64,000 nucleotides of DNA from Bog-113 sp963752695. GTDB lineage: Bacteria; Acidobacteriota; Terriglobia; Bryobacterales; Bryobacteraceae. Position numbers and translations under genes: made by a program. The notes beneath the pieces were generated by a model. The model was not told the DNA's origin, did no database searches, and was given only the letters and a program-made list of their open reading frames with translations. Positions within the stretch are counted from its first letter, which is position 1; each line of letters starts with the position of its first letter. Where the stretch lies: positions 434,001 to 498,000 of the forward strand of contig CAVVZB010000002.1 in the NCBI GenBank assembly GCA_963752695.1, in the 5' to 3' direction. Below, piece after piece: positions 17,609 through 26,743 of this stretch.

Positions 17609-18109
17609 CTACGAACTGCCGATGAGGATGCCAGCCGCAAACACCAGCGCGCCTCCGAATACAACCTGAATCAGGCTCATCGTGAAGCTGGATTTGAAGT
17701 ACTTGAAGCGCACCCAGGAAATGACCAGCAGCTCCAGCGCGACGACAACATACGCCATTTGAAGCGCACGGTGCACGTTCGGAATCAGGAACGGCAGCGT
17801 ATGCAGGAAGCCGCCGACAAACGTCATGGCGCCAGTCACAAGACCGCGAAAGATAGGATTCCCTCGTCCGGTAAGCTCCCCATCGTCGGACAGCCCTTCG
17901 GAGAAAGCCATCGAAATACCCGCGCCGACCGCCGAAGCCAGCCCGATCAGAAAGACCGTATGCGAGGCGTGCGTCGCAAAAGCTGTGGCGAATATGGGCG
18001 CTAGCGTTGACACCGAACCGTCCATCAATCCCGCAAGGCCCGGTTGCACGATTCTCAACACGAAACTCTTGTCGTCGGTCGGGAGGGAAAATACGCCCGG
18101 ATCAGCCAT
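17609..18109 (-). CDS. VIT-family membrane protein of the MbfA C-terminal type
   Basis: A 166-residue protein whose sequence (QPGLAGLMDGSVSTLAPIFATAFATH, GAGISMAFSEGLSDDGELTGRG, FGGALVFAAGILIGSS) matches the VIT-like membrane domain found in MbfA, the membrane-bound ferritin/erythrin iron exporter. In MbfA this domain follows a rubrerythrin-like diiron domain. Here only about 20 residues precede the membrane part, so the diiron half is missing. It could be a stand-alone exporter or use a separately encoded partner. GAGGAACC precedes the ATG. It is convergent with the heparinase-like gene (3 bp between them) and divergent from ruvX. Confidence 0.8.
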   Translation of the reverse strand: MADPGVFSLPTDDKSFVLRIVQPGLAGLMDGSVSTLAPIFATAFATHASHTVFLIGLASAVGAGISMAFSEGLSDDGELTGRGNPIFRGLVTGAMTFVGGFLHTLPFLIPNVHRALQMAYVVVALELLVISWVRFKYFKSSFTMSLIQVVFGGALVFAAGILIGSS

Positions 18110-18175
18110 GGTTCCTCATCAATTAGGATAGATGCCGTCGACCTCGCTAGCGCCGGAAAACCTGTGGTCTGAGTC

Positions 18176-18181
18176 TATAAT
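18176..18181 (+). promoter_or_regulatory. -10 box (TATAAT) for ruvX
   Basis: A perfect TATAAT lies 17 bases before the ruvX ATG, giving a leader of only about 10 bases. No convincing -35 box is visible at 16-18 bp spacing. It is probably the promoter of the ruvX-mltG pair. Confidence 0.5.
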
Positions 18182-18198
18182 GAGAGCGCCGGGAATCG

Positions 18199-18636
18199 AT
18201 GGGAAGAGTTTTAGCGCTAGATCTCGGTACCCGGCGAATCGGCCTTGCGGTCAGTGACGAATTACGGATCACTGCACAAGGGCTGCCGACTTTGATCCGT
18301 CAAAATTGGCGTGCGGACCTGGATGAGCTAGCGCGCATCGTAGCCGAGCGCGACGTCGATCGTTTTCTGCTTGGAGATCCGCGCCGGATGAACGGGGAAG
18401 CAGGCAGGCAGTCGGATTGGGTGCGGGAGTTCGCCGCGCGTTTAGAAAACCGCTTTCCGTTGCCGGTTGAGTTCTGGGATGAGCGACTGACCAGCCGTGA
18501 AGCGGAACGCACATTGCGGGGCAGCGGCGTGGCCAATCAGGATCGCAAGTCTGCGATCGATCGTTTATCGGCCGTTATTCTCTTGCAGAGCTATCTTGAT
18601 AGCCGCGCTTACCTTGTTTGGGAGACCGAGTCTTGA
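18199..18636 (+). CDS. ruvX: YqgF/RuvX-family nuclease (pre-16S rRNA processing)
   Basis: A 145-residue RNase H-fold protein of normal length. It begins VLALDLGTRRIGLAVSD with the first catalytic Asp. It then has FLLGDPRRMNGEAGRQSDWVREFAARL and FWDERLTSREAERTL (the conserved DER/Glu), and ends with DRLSAVILLQSYLD (last Asp). The family was proposed as a Holliday-junction resolvase and is implicated in maturation of 16S rRNA 5' ends. The gene is coupled to mltG by a TTGA overlap. Confidence 0.95.
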   Translation: MGRVLALDLGTRRIGLAVSDELRITAQGLPTLIRQNWRADLDELARIVAERDVDRFLLGDPRRMNGEAGRQSDWVREFAARLENRFPLPVEFWDERLTSREAERTLRGSGVANQDRKSAIDRLSAVILLQSYLDSRAYLVWETES

Positions 18637-19634
18637 AAATTGTGTTCCGGCTTTTTTTCGTGTTTCTATTAGCTGGCTTGGCGGCGTGTGGCTGGATTTG
18701 GTACCGGCTAAATCAGCCGTACCAAGGCTTTCAGGTCTCCGTGTACATGGACTTTCCAGTCCGCACCCGAACGGAGGAGATCGCGCGTCTGCTAGCTGAC
18801 AACGGAGTGATTGAAAAACCCTGGCTGTTCACGGCCGCGCGCGTTCTGTCCCCCCATTCAGTGTTGCAAGCCGGCGAGTATCGCTTCGATAAGCCCGCCT
18901 CCGCCCTGGATGTGTTCGCCCGCATCGCGAAGGGCGACACGTTCTACGAAGTACTGACCATCCCGGAGGGGCACAACATCTTCGACATCGCCAAGGACTT
19001 AAAGCAGTTTCATCTAATCTCTTCCGAAAGCTTCCTGCAAGCGGCCGACGACCCCGCACTGATCAAAGATCTTGACCCTTCCGCGCCTTCACTGGAAGGC
19101 TACTTATTCCCGGACTCTTACCACATCAATAAACACACTACCGCCGATGCCCTCTGTAAGACGATGGTCGGTCACTTTCGCGAGGTATGGAAGGGACTGG
19201 AAACAGACCGCAGTGCTCACGAGATTGTGACGATGGCGTCGCTGGTCGAACGCGAAGCCCGGCTGCCCGAAGAGCGTTCGAAGATCGCCTCGGTGTTCTA
19301 TAACAGGCTGAAATTGGGAATGAAGTTAGGCTGCGATCCCACCACTGTCTATGCGGCGCTGCTAGAACATCGGTACCGGGGAACGATCTATCGATCTGAC
19401 TTAGAAAGCACGAATCCATACAACACGTATAAGAATCAGGGCTTGCCTCCAGGACCGATCGCAAATCCCGGACGCAGCTCTTTGAAGGCCGCGATCACGC
19501 CATCTAAGACTGACTATCTTTACTTCGTTGCTAAGGGTGACGGCAGCGGCGGCCACACCTTTTCGGAGAATCTGGTGGGCCACCTCGCAGCTACCGCCTT
19601 ACTAAGAGCCGCGCAATCCGGGCACGGCCGCTAG
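18633..19634 (+). CDS. mltG: Endolytic murein transglycosylase MltG
   Basis: About 333 residues. A short cytosolic N-terminus precedes one membrane helix (IVFRLFFVFLLAGLAACGWIW). The YceG domain follows, with LEGYLFPDSYHI, the catalytic Glu in MASLVEREARLPEERS, and LGCDPTTVYAAL. MltG cleaves nascent glycan strands and limits peptidoglycan chain length. Two TTG starts are possible. I chose 18633 because GGGAG lies 8 bases upstream and the TTGA overlap with ruvX suggests coupling; the other is 18618. The ruvX-mltG pairing is common. The last 33 bases overlap the decayed gene on the other strand. Confidence 0.93.
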   Translation: MKIVFRLFFVFLLAGLAACGWIWYRLNQPYQGFQVSVYMDFPVRTRTEEIARLLADNGVIEKPWLFTAARVLSPHSVLQAGEYRFDKPASALDVFARIAKGDTFYEVLTIPEGHNIFDIAKDLKQFHLISSESFLQAADDPALIKDLDPSAPSLEGYLFPDSYHINKHTTADALCKTMVGHFREVWKGLETDRSAHEIVTMASLVEREARLPEERSKIASVFYNRLKLGMKLGCDPTTVYAALLEHRYRGTIYRSDLESTNPYNTYKNQGLPPGPIANPGRSSLKAAITPSKTDYLYFVAKGDGSGGHTFSENLVGHLAATALLRAAQSGHGR

Positions 19635-20220
19635 CATGAGCATGGACACCGGTTGTCCCGGTCCGGTGGTTGTCGCGGTTGGTAACTGGATAGTGATGGC
19701 GTAGACTCCGTTGGTTCCCGCCGAATAAAAAGCGGAAGTTATTGAAGTGCTCAGATAATTCACTGCAACATACAGGGGAGTAGATGGTTTGTCCGGGAAC
19801 TCCGGCCACACTGGTGACGGCGAGGTCGCGGGAGTTGTTGTTGGAGTCTTCAGTCAAGGTGCCGGACGGACTGATCGCCGCAATACCGTAGTCCACGAAG
19901 TATACGGTGCCGTCTTACCCACGGCAATGCCGGAGGGCCATAGCAAGGAAATTGCAGCGAGGGTCCAGCAGGGGGCAAAAGCAGTGCCGGATCTAATGCA
20001 CAGCCTGTACCGGCGATTGTGGAAATGTTGCCGCTGGAGATCTTTCGCAGCCAGTTCCCGCGAAGTTGGTGATGGTGGGAACCGCGGTCTGGGCTAAGCC
20101 AATGTAATTAGCCAGCAGAAGAAGAGTGCATGCTACGCCCGAGATACGGACCGCGGACGCGGAGAGGAATGAAGTGCTCGGGGTTCTAAGTAAGCCCACG
20201 GAGTCTATGGATGTGCGCAC
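19602..20220 (-). pseudogene. Decayed NHL-repeat / TIGR03437-type secreted protein
   Basis: Read leftward, fragments of one protein appear in shifting frames. First comes a signal-peptide-like start with the first NHL words (ACTLLLLANYIGLAQ, TITNFAGTGC). Then another frame gives RKISSGNISTIAGTGC, the typical NHL loop. Next come GIAVG and DGTVYFVDYGIAAISPSGTLTED, again frame-shifted, and finally a C-terminal TIGR03437-like piece (SAFYSAGTNGVYAITIQLP, PGQPVSMLML). Intact acidobacterial proteins of this kind carry many NHL repeats, so most repeats are deleted and at least three frameshifts remain. This stretch otherwise holds no gene. Confidence 0.75.
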
Positions 20221-20267
20221 TAATGTTGCAAACAGGCGCTCCAGGGTTTGCGCAACGAGCCGCTACA

Positions 20268-21941
20268 CTATGGAGCGGGCTCGGTAATCTCCGTGTAGCG
20301 GCGCGCGGGAACTTGAGTCAGTTCCTGTTGAAGGCCGGACGGCCAGCGAATTGTAACCTTATCGATACTGCCGCAAGAGCCAAGCCCAAAGTGGAGCCGG
20401 GGATCGTTCCTCGAAAGGTAGCTTCCACCATTCCGGATAGAATCGAAGGCCTTAGTCCCGCAGAAATCGACTTGGACGCGCGCGCCGATGGCGTCGCGAT
20501 TGGATCTTGTGCCGCGAAGGCGAAGTCCCACCCAGTTGTTCGTATTTACCGAATCGTTCTTGAGCAAGAGCGGCTCCCCTGCGATCGGCAAAACAGCGAG
20601 GCCAATCTTGCCGTCGTTGTTCCAGTCGGCTGCGGCACCGCTACGGTAGGAGTTGGCCGGCACTGCGGGGAACTGAAACGCGATCGCGAACTGCCGGTCT
20701 TGACGGCTGAGCACCGCGACCGGCTGGAAGTAGTGCGGAGACTTGGGATATACATGGCCATTGGCTAGCCATAGATCCCGCCTGCCGGTATTCTCGAAAT
20801 CGGCAAAGCCGCAAGCCCACCCAAGCCAAGCGTGAGTAAGATTCTTGAGTCCGGCCTGTGACGCGACCTCATCGAAGTAGCCGGACCCGTCTTGTTGAAA
20901 CAGCGGGAAGTAGTCCTCCGCGAACGTTGTTGTTACCAGCGACAGGCGCCCCTGGGCGTCCAGATTCCCAATCGCGACGCCCATGTTGGATTGCACGCCG
21001 CCGTTGCCATTAACAGCGACGCCCCGCGGCAGAGCGGACTCTTTGAACGTCCCATTCCCCTGGTTAAGGAACAGCAAGTTCGGATCGGAGTCGTTGGCGA
21101 TGAACAGATCCAGCTTGCCGTCCTGATTGAAGTCCTCAAACACAGGTGTAAAGCTGTGAGCGGCGGCGGCTGACGAAAGTCCTGATGTTCGAGTAACGTC
21201 GCTGAAGGTTCCGTCTCCATTGTTGCGATAGAGAATGCCGCGGTCTGGCTTCAGCCCGATGGGTCCGCAGAAAGCGGCGAAACCCGCGTAGGGGCAGACG
21301 GGCGCGGGCTCAGCAAGCGAGAGCGAATGTATGTCTACGTAAGCCGCTACGTAGAAATCGAGATGGCCATCGTTATCGAAGTCGCCGAATGTGCTTCCCG
21401 TGTGCCAGGCGATATTGCGGCTCAGGCCCGCGGCGTTGGATACATCCGTGAAGGTTCCGTTTCCATTATTACGGTAAAGCAGATCCCGGCCGATACCCGT
21501 GATCAGAATATCCGGGTGGCCGTCATTGTTGTAGTCGGCGGCGTTGGCTCCAGTGCCCCAGTAAGGGTTGCTCAGACCGGCTCGGGTAGTGACGTCTTCA
21601 AAGTGACCGTTGCCAAGATTGTGGAACAGGTACACACTGCCCGCAGCTGGTTCGGGTTTGTCGTTGGCCACGATGCGGCGGAGGCGCTCCATGGTCGAGC
21701 CGTTGACGATGAGGAGGTCCATCAGACCGTCGTTGTCGTAATCGAGCCAGGCGACCCCGCTTCCGTTGGCTTCTGTTATCCAGCGTTTCTCAAGGCCACC
21801 GCTGATCATGCGCGCATGCACGCCCGAGGCGGCAGCCACGTCAGTAAAGTGCAGCGCTGGCTCCATCTTCCCGGCGACGCTGTACGCCAGGGCGGAACCG
21901 AAAATGAAGATAAGCGCGCCTGCCCGGTGACTTCGTTGCAT
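20268..21941 (-). CDS. Secreted CRTAC1/ASPIC-UnbV repeat protein (copy 1)
   Basis: A 557-residue exported protein with an N-terminal hydrophobic signal (GALIFIFGSALAYSVAG). FG-GAP/VCBS calcium-binding repeats follow: DYDNDGLMDLLIVNGS, DYNNDGHPDILITG, DFDNDGHLDFYVAAY and DFNQDGKLDLFIANDSD, predicting a beta-propeller. The C-terminus is the ASPIC/UnbV domain (RLRGTRSNRDAIGARVQV, DPRLHFGLGSCGSIDKVTIRWPSG). The role is unknown; such proteins are numerous in Solibacter-like genomes beside TPR and TonB-receptor genes. The start is 24 bp from the divergent TPR gene, so both share one small control region. A paralogue is at 26744-28435. Confidence 0.88.
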   Translation of the reverse strand: MQRSHRAGALIFIFGSALAYSVAGKMEPALHFTDVAAASGVHARMISGGLEKRWITEANGSGVAWLDYDNDGLMDLLIVNGSTMERLRRIVANDKPEPAAGSVYLFHNLGNGHFEDVTTRAGLSNPYWGTGANAADYNNDGHPDILITGIGRDLLYRNNGNGTFTDVSNAAGLSRNIAWHTGSTFGDFDNDGHLDFYVAAYVDIHSLSLAEPAPVCPYAGFAAFCGPIGLKPDRGILYRNNGDGTFSDVTRTSGLSSAAAAHSFTPVFEDFNQDGKLDLFIANDSDPNLLFLNQGNGTFKESALPRGVAVNGNGGVQSNMGVAIGNLDAQGRLSLVTTTFAEDYFPLFQQDGSGYFDEVASQAGLKNLTHAWLGWACGFADFENTGRRDLWLANGHVYPKSPHYFQPVAVLSRQDRQFAIAFQFPAVPANSYRSGAAADWNNDGKIGLAVLPIAGEPLLLKNDSVNTNNWVGLRLRGTRSNRDAIGARVQVDFCGTKAFDSIRNGGSYLSRNDPRLHFGLGSCGSIDKVTIRWPSGLQQELTQVPARRYTEITEPAP

Positions 21942-21965
21942 GCTTCCGGAATCAGTTTACAGAAG

Positions 21966-23135
21966 ATGAATCATAATCGAAACGTGCCGGCCATTCGGGT
22001 AGTTTTGGGATTCCTTGTCACGGGGACTTTGTTCGCTCAAGCGGGCGCGGGTGACATTGACCTTCGCGTGCAAGCTTTGTATTTAGCCGCGAAAACAGCG
22101 CAGGATCGCGGCGATCTGGCGGAAGCGGAGGCAAAGTACGAGCAGATACTTCGAGTTGCTCCGAACTTGGCGGCGGCTTACAACAACCTCGGCGCGCTCT
22201 ACTTCCGCGAACGCGACTACTTAAAAGCTGCTGCCGTGCTGGAGAAGGGACTGAATGTAAATCCCGGAATGGCTTCAGCACGCGCGCTGCTTGGTATCAG
22301 CTTGTTCAACGCGGGCGAATACGCTAAGGCGCGACCATCCCTGGAAGCGGCGGTTCGCGCCAATCCAGCGGATGTCAACGCGCGGCTGTTTCTAGCGAAG
22401 GACCTGACCAAGCTTGCGCTTTTTGCGGCGGCGAGCGTCGAGCTGGAGAAACTAGGCCAGCAGAACCCTAAGAACCAGGAAGTCTGGTATCTACTTGCCA
22501 AGCTGCACATGAGGATGTCGGAAGAGGCGCTAGCCCGCATGAACGCCATCGACTCCAACTCGGCGCTGGCGCATCAGTTGTCCGGCGAAGTGATGGAGAG
22601 CATGAACAACTACGATGGCGCCGTGGTCGAATTAAAAAAGGCCGTTGAGCTCGCGCCAGCCGTTCCTGGAAACCATTACCGGCTCGGGGATGCTTATTGG
22701 ACATTGTCACAGTGGGATTCGGCGGCGGAACAGTTTGAGGCTGAGCTGCATGTCGATCCGGCTAGCTGCGCGGCGCAATGGAAATTGGGGAACGTCATTC
22801 TACAGAAGAATGGAAGCGCCGAAGATGCCTTGACCCACATTAACGAGGCATTGACACGCTGTCCCGCGATGACGGACGCGCGAGTTGATCGTGCGCGCGC
22901 ACTGGCCTTAGCCGGACGGGGCGGGGAAGCGTTAGCGGACTTGCAGGCTGCAGCGAAAGCCAGTCCGTCGGATGCCGGAATTCACTTTCTGTTAGGGAAG
23001 GTTTACCGATCGTTAGGTCGCACGCAAGAGGCGCAGGCCGAAATGGAGACTTTTGCGAAGCTTGATGAGGCTGCGCGGGCAGCCACTGCGGAGAGAGCTC
23101 AGGAAGTAATTAAGAACAAAGAAAGCGCCCGCTAA
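21966..23135 (+). CDS. Secreted tetratricopeptide-repeat protein
   Basis: A 389-residue protein with a signal peptide (VPAIRVVLGFLVTGTLFAQAG) and about eight to nine TPR units of ~34 residues, for example GDLAEAEAKYEQILRVAPNLAAAYNNLGALYF and YDGAVVELKKAVELAP. TPR arrays are protein-docking scaffolds; export suggests a periplasmic or outer-membrane partner. The ATG at 21966 was chosen because the longer open frame upstream runs antisense through the CRTAC1 gene. It is followed at once by a strong hairpin. Its position between a CRTAC1 protein and an Oar receptor suggests it belongs to that surface system. Confidence 0.88.
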   Translation: MNHNRNVPAIRVVLGFLVTGTLFAQAGAGDIDLRVQALYLAAKTAQDRGDLAEAEAKYEQILRVAPNLAAAYNNLGALYFRERDYLKAAAVLEKGLNVNPGMASARALLGISLFNAGEYAKARPSLEAAVRANPADVNARLFLAKDLTKLALFAAASVELEKLGQQNPKNQEVWYLLAKLHMRMSEEALARMNAIDSNSALAHQLSGEVMESMNNYDGAVVELKKAVELAPAVPGNHYRLGDAYWTLSQWDSAAEQFEAELHVDPASCAAQWKLGNVILQKNGSAEDALTHINEALTRCPAMTDARVDRARALALAGRGGEALADLQAAAKASPSDAGIHFLLGKVYRSLGRTQEAQAEMETFAKLDEAARAATAERAQEVIKNKESAR

Positions 23136-23142
23136 AAAGAAA

Positions 23143-23177
23143 AAGGGCCGGCGTGAGTTAGAATCACGCTGGCCCTT
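23143..23177 (-). terminator. Intrinsic terminator of the Oar-receptor gene
   Basis: A 14-bp stem (23143-23156 with 23164-23177, one G.U-type mismatch) encloses a 7-base loop. Read leftward it is followed by a T-rich run (CTTTTTCTTTTT), the form of a Rho-independent terminator. It starts 16 bases after the receptor stop. It also sits 7 bases after the TPR stop and may slow transcription from that side, though no U-tract follows in that direction. Confidence 0.85.
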
Positions 23178-23192
23178 AGGTTAACCGTTAGG

Positions 23193-26100
23193 TTAGAAGC
23201 TCAGAGTAAAGTGAGCCTGTCCCTGCCGTCCGTTATTTGATTGGCTATTAATTACTCTGCCAAAGTTAGGATCTTCCAAGTTGGTATTCGGTCCACCGAA
23301 GATGGTTCGATTGAACAAGTTGAAAAATTCCATTTCGAACTTCGCCCTCACGCGTTCGGTGATCGCGAAGCTCTTGGCAGCAGCGATGTTCTCGTTCAGA
23401 TTGAACGGGTTCCGCATCGCGCTGACATAGCGCGGCTCGTTGCCGATGGCATACAAACCGGGATCGCTAAATGCGGCTTTGTTTAGCACCGGCTGGCCCG
23501 ATTTCACCAGGTTCGCGTAATTGCCGAACTCGAACGTCTGGCCGGGTACGATGTTGGGCCGGTTGCCGGGCGTATCCACTTGGTTGAATAGAGGATTGCC
23601 GGCTACGTTGACTTGCAGCGGGGTCCCACTGGCATACTGCAGAAGCGGGCTAATCTGCCAGCCGCCGAGAAGCGAATTGATGAACGTCTTTCTAGACAAG
23701 AAGGTCTTGCCCGGTCCGATCGGCAACTCATAAGTAGCGGCGATGTTGACCATTTGAGGCTGATCGTTTCCGTCCACCGACCACTCGGCGTGCAGATTGT
23801 TTTTGTTTAACGAAGCAGAAGCGAATGACGAGAAGCCGGAACCGGTGTTAGTCATCATCTTCGAGAAGTTATACGAAACCAGGAAGCTGAGACCGTTGGT
23901 GTAACGTTTCTCCACTTGGATTTGCATCGCGTTGTAGAGGGCCATGCCAGTGTCGTTGAAGTTGTTAAAGATGCTGGCATATTGCGGGTACGGAAGTAGC
24001 GCCTGCTGCACGGTGGCGCCACCGCCAAACTGCTGCACGAACCCTGGATAGGGGCTGGAAATGCCCGCTGCGTTCGCGGCTGGCGATCCGATCAAAGCAC
24101 CGAGTGTCGATCCAAGACTCAGATACTTCGGATCGAGCTGGTTAACCGGATTGAGCTGACCGGGGAGATGAACAGCTTTGTTTCCCGTATAAGATGCGGA
24201 GACGAACATGTTATAGGGTAGTTCGCGTTGAATACCGATGTTCCACACCACGTCATATGGCAGCAAACCATCGTTCTTGTCGAACGCGTTGATATTGCTG
24301 GCTACGCCCAGTGTCGGGCTGAATGGAGTCGGCGCCGGAGCCCCTAGAACGTTGGTATCCCAACTTCCGTAGGCGGGAGCGGTGGTTCCGGTGGAGTTGC
24401 GCGTGAAGGAGCCGAGCAGAAGGTTTCCGTAGTTCACGGCGACCTTCGAGGTTCCGTACTCGTACGCGCCACCATTAAGATAGTTCAGCGCGAAGCCACC
24501 CTGCAGTTCGGTTTTCTTGTTGATGGCGTAAGAGAATCCGAAGCGCGGCGCTAAGTGGCTGTATTGTGTGGAAGCCCGGTCAAAACCCGCGCATCCAGCG
24601 CAATTGCCAAACTGTTGGGCTGCTCCGAGAAGTCCGCCCGCTGCTGGATTCGGCACCTTGGAATTGAAGAACACGATGTTGTTGTTCACTTCCGTAAATG
24701 GCACCGCGATATCCCAGCGAAGTCCAAAGTTAAACGTCAGGCGCGAACTGAATTTGAAGTCGTCCTGAATGTAAGGCGACGCATCGAAGTTGCGGAGCCG
24801 CAGTTCCTGCGAACCGATCCGGTCCACGCTATCAACGGTACCCAGCAGGAAGCTAGCAAAGGAGTTTCCAGTGGTCGCCAGATTGTTCGGGTCGGCAGTC
24901 TGATTGTTGCTGAAGTTGAAGTTACCGCCGCATTGTTGGCATTCGTTATCGTCCTGGTAAGTCCTGCGGAATTCATACCCGATGTTGAAGGTATGCTTGC
25001 CGTGAATCCAGAGATAGTTGTTATCAAACACAACGCCGAGCTTACGGTTGGTGGACGTGGTGTTAGAAGAGCCGAATTGCGTCGGCGAGAGCGGTCCGTT
25101 GAAGTTGATGCCCGGAAGCTGAGAGGAACCTGGGGCCGCTGCGAAGCTGACACCGGTGCTCAAGCTGTACTGGTTGTTCAGTTCACCCAGCCAACTCGCG
25201 CCCGCCGTCATGACAAGGTTGGGCGAGATGGTGTTGGAGTAGTTCAGAATGAACACAGTTCCCGTGCTGGGGTAATAGGCATAGCTCGAAAGCGGATTCC
25301 CTAGCGCGAATTGCGACCCTGATTTCGTGCCGTACGACGTATACGGATCACGCCATTGGCTCCAGTGAATCGACTGTTTGTCTGTAATGTTGTGATCGAT
25401 GCTCACACCCCACGGAGTCTGGCGAACCGGAAGCACGCCAAGCAGCGAAGGCTGATTGTTGACCAGGCCAGGAAGTGCGGGATTGATGAGGTTCGGCAGG
25501 AGGCTCAGCGAGGTGGCGCTAAACCGATTCATCGGGATTGTGTCGTTTGGAAACGGCTGGCCGGTCAACGGATCGTAAATCGTCGCGACGCCGTTGAAGT
25601 TACCGGCGCGCTCGGCGGCGGTGGGGAGCGATGTGATGTTGCTATCGGTCTGGTTAAGGCGGAACCACTCAAAGCTCAAGTGGAAGAATGTGCGGTTCTT
25701 TCCGTTGTAGACTTTGGGAATCCAAATCGGACCACCCAGCGTGAAGCCGTAGTTGTTCTCTTTATCAACCGACTTGTTGGCGTCGTAATATTTCAGACGG
25801 GCATCAAAAGCGTCGTTGCGCAGGATTTCAAAACCGTCGCCGTGGAAAGCATTGGTTCCCGACGCCGTCTGGTAGGTAATCACTCCCTGAGCTAGGCCAT
25901 ACTGGGCGGAGAACGAGGATCGCAGGACGTTGAACTGGTTGACCTGCTCGAATGGCGGATTCCAAATGGTCTGGTATCCAGCAGTTTCCGATTGAGCCAT
26001 TGGAACCCCGTTAAAGACCACTTCATTTTCGAAGTCGACACCACCGTTGATGCGGTGGCTGAACGTGCTACCGGTGACACCCGGCGCGAGGAAAATAAAG

Positions 26101-26624
26101 TTGTCGATCTGACGGCCGCGGCCGCTAATCTCGTTCGGCAGCTCCGTGACGACTTTATTCTCAAGCGTTGTATTCAGGTCAGGCGTGGTTGTATCGATCG
26201 CAATTACGTTCTCCTGAACCTCAATGGACGTAGACGCGGCGCCGGTCTGCAGGGCGGCATCGACCGTGGCCGTACGGGCGACTTCGACACCTACGCCGTT
26301 ATGAACGGATTGCTGAAATCCGGCCAGTTCTACGCGCACGGTGTAAATTCCGGGGATCAGATCGGTAAACGAATAGTCGCCGTTCGAGTTGGAAGCAGTC
26401 GTTTTGACGACGCTGGTGGCCTCATTTGTGGCCGTGACTTTGGCATTAGCGACCGTGGCGCCCGATGCGTCGGTAATGTGCCCGGTGATACCGCTTAATG
26501 CCTGAGCGGGCAACTTCATTGATGTGAACAGAAATGTAATACAGAGCGCAGCGGTCAACCAGGCTCCGTTTAGCCGGAGTGGCGAACATAGCCTTGCAAA
26601 CCGCGGATGCGGCGTTCTCTTCAT
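23193..26624 (-). CDS. Oar-like TonB-dependent receptor with N-terminal carboxypeptidase-regulatory-like domain
   Basis: About 1143 residues. The signal peptide (AALCITFLFTSMKLPAQA) is followed by a beta-sandwich (LSGITGHITDASGATVANAKVTATNE), then a plug-like region (VTELPNEISGRG... NFIFLAPGV) and a long outer-membrane beta-barrel ending in FTLSF, the aromatic C-terminal signature used by the Bam machinery. No TonB box is evident by eye. Related Oar proteins are expanded in acidobacteria and are thought to import or bind large substrates. The ATG at 26624 follows AAAAGGAG at good spacing; the 13-codon longer frame lacks a site. The CRTAC1 gene upstream is on the same strand, 119 bp away. Confidence 0.92.
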   Translation of the reverse strand: MKRTPHPRFARLCSPLRLNGAWLTAALCITFLFTSMKLPAQALSGITGHITDASGATVANAKVTATNEATSVVKTTASNSNGDYSFTDLIPGIYTVRVELAGFQQSVHNGVGVEVARTATVDAALQTGAASTSIEVQENVIAIDTTTPDLNTTLENKVVTELPNEISGRGRQIDNFIFLAPGVTGSTFSHRINGGVDFENEVVFNGVPMAQSETAGYQTIWNPPFEQVNQFNVLRSSFSAQYGLAQGVITYQTASGTNAFHGDGFEILRNDAFDARLKYYDANKSVDKENNYGFTLGGPIWIPKVYNGKNRTFFHLSFEWFRLNQTDSNITSLPTAAERAGNFNGVATIYDPLTGQPFPNDTIPMNRFSATSLSLLPNLINPALPGLVNNQPSLLGVLPVRQTPWGVSIDHNITDKQSIHWSQWRDPYTSYGTKSGSQFALGNPLSSYAYYPSTGTVFILNYSNTISPNLVMTAGASWLGELNNQYSLSTGVSFAAAPGSSQLPGINFNGPLSPTQFGSSNTTSTNRKLGVVFDNNYLWIHGKHTFNIGYEFRRTYQDDNECQQCGGNFNFSNNQTADPNNLATTGNSFASFLLGTVDSVDRIGSQELRLRNFDASPYIQDDFKFSSRLTFNFGLRWDIAVPFTEVNNNIVFFNSKVPNPAAGGLLGAAQQFGNCAGCAGFDRASTQYSHLAPRFGFSYAINKKTELQGGFALNYLNGGAYEYGTSKVAVNYGNLLLGSFTRNSTGTTAPAYGSWDTNVLGAPAPTPFSPTLGVASNINAFDKNDGLLPYDVVWNIGIQRELPYNMFVSASYTGNKAVHLPGQLNPVNQLDPKYLSLGSTLGALIGSPAANAAGISSPYPGFVQQFGGGATVQQALLPYPQYASIFNNFNDTGMALYNAMQIQVEKRYTNGLSFLVSYNFSKMMTNTGSGFSSFASASLNKNNLHAEWSVDGNDQPQMVNIAATYELPIGPGKTFLSRKTFINSLLGGWQISPLLQYASGTPLQVNVAGNPLFNQVDTPGNRPNIVPGQTFEFGNYANLVKSGQPVLNKAAFSDPGLYAIGNEPRYVSAMRNPFNLNENIAAAKSFAITERVRAKFEMEFFNLFNRTIFGGPNTNLEDPNFGRVINSQSNNGRQGQAHFTLSF

Positions 26625-26743
26625 TGACAGCTCCTTTTGTGGAATGTGGATGAAACAATTCAATCACTAGCAGTTTATAACTATCAAGCGAACGAAATGT
26701 TGCGGAGAATACGTTGGGGGAATCGAGTGCTCCCGGCAACGAT

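Noticed and set aside
21327..21965. 213-codon upstream extension of the TPR protein
   Set aside because: It is antisense to the CRTAC1 repeats; the signal peptide begins at 21966.
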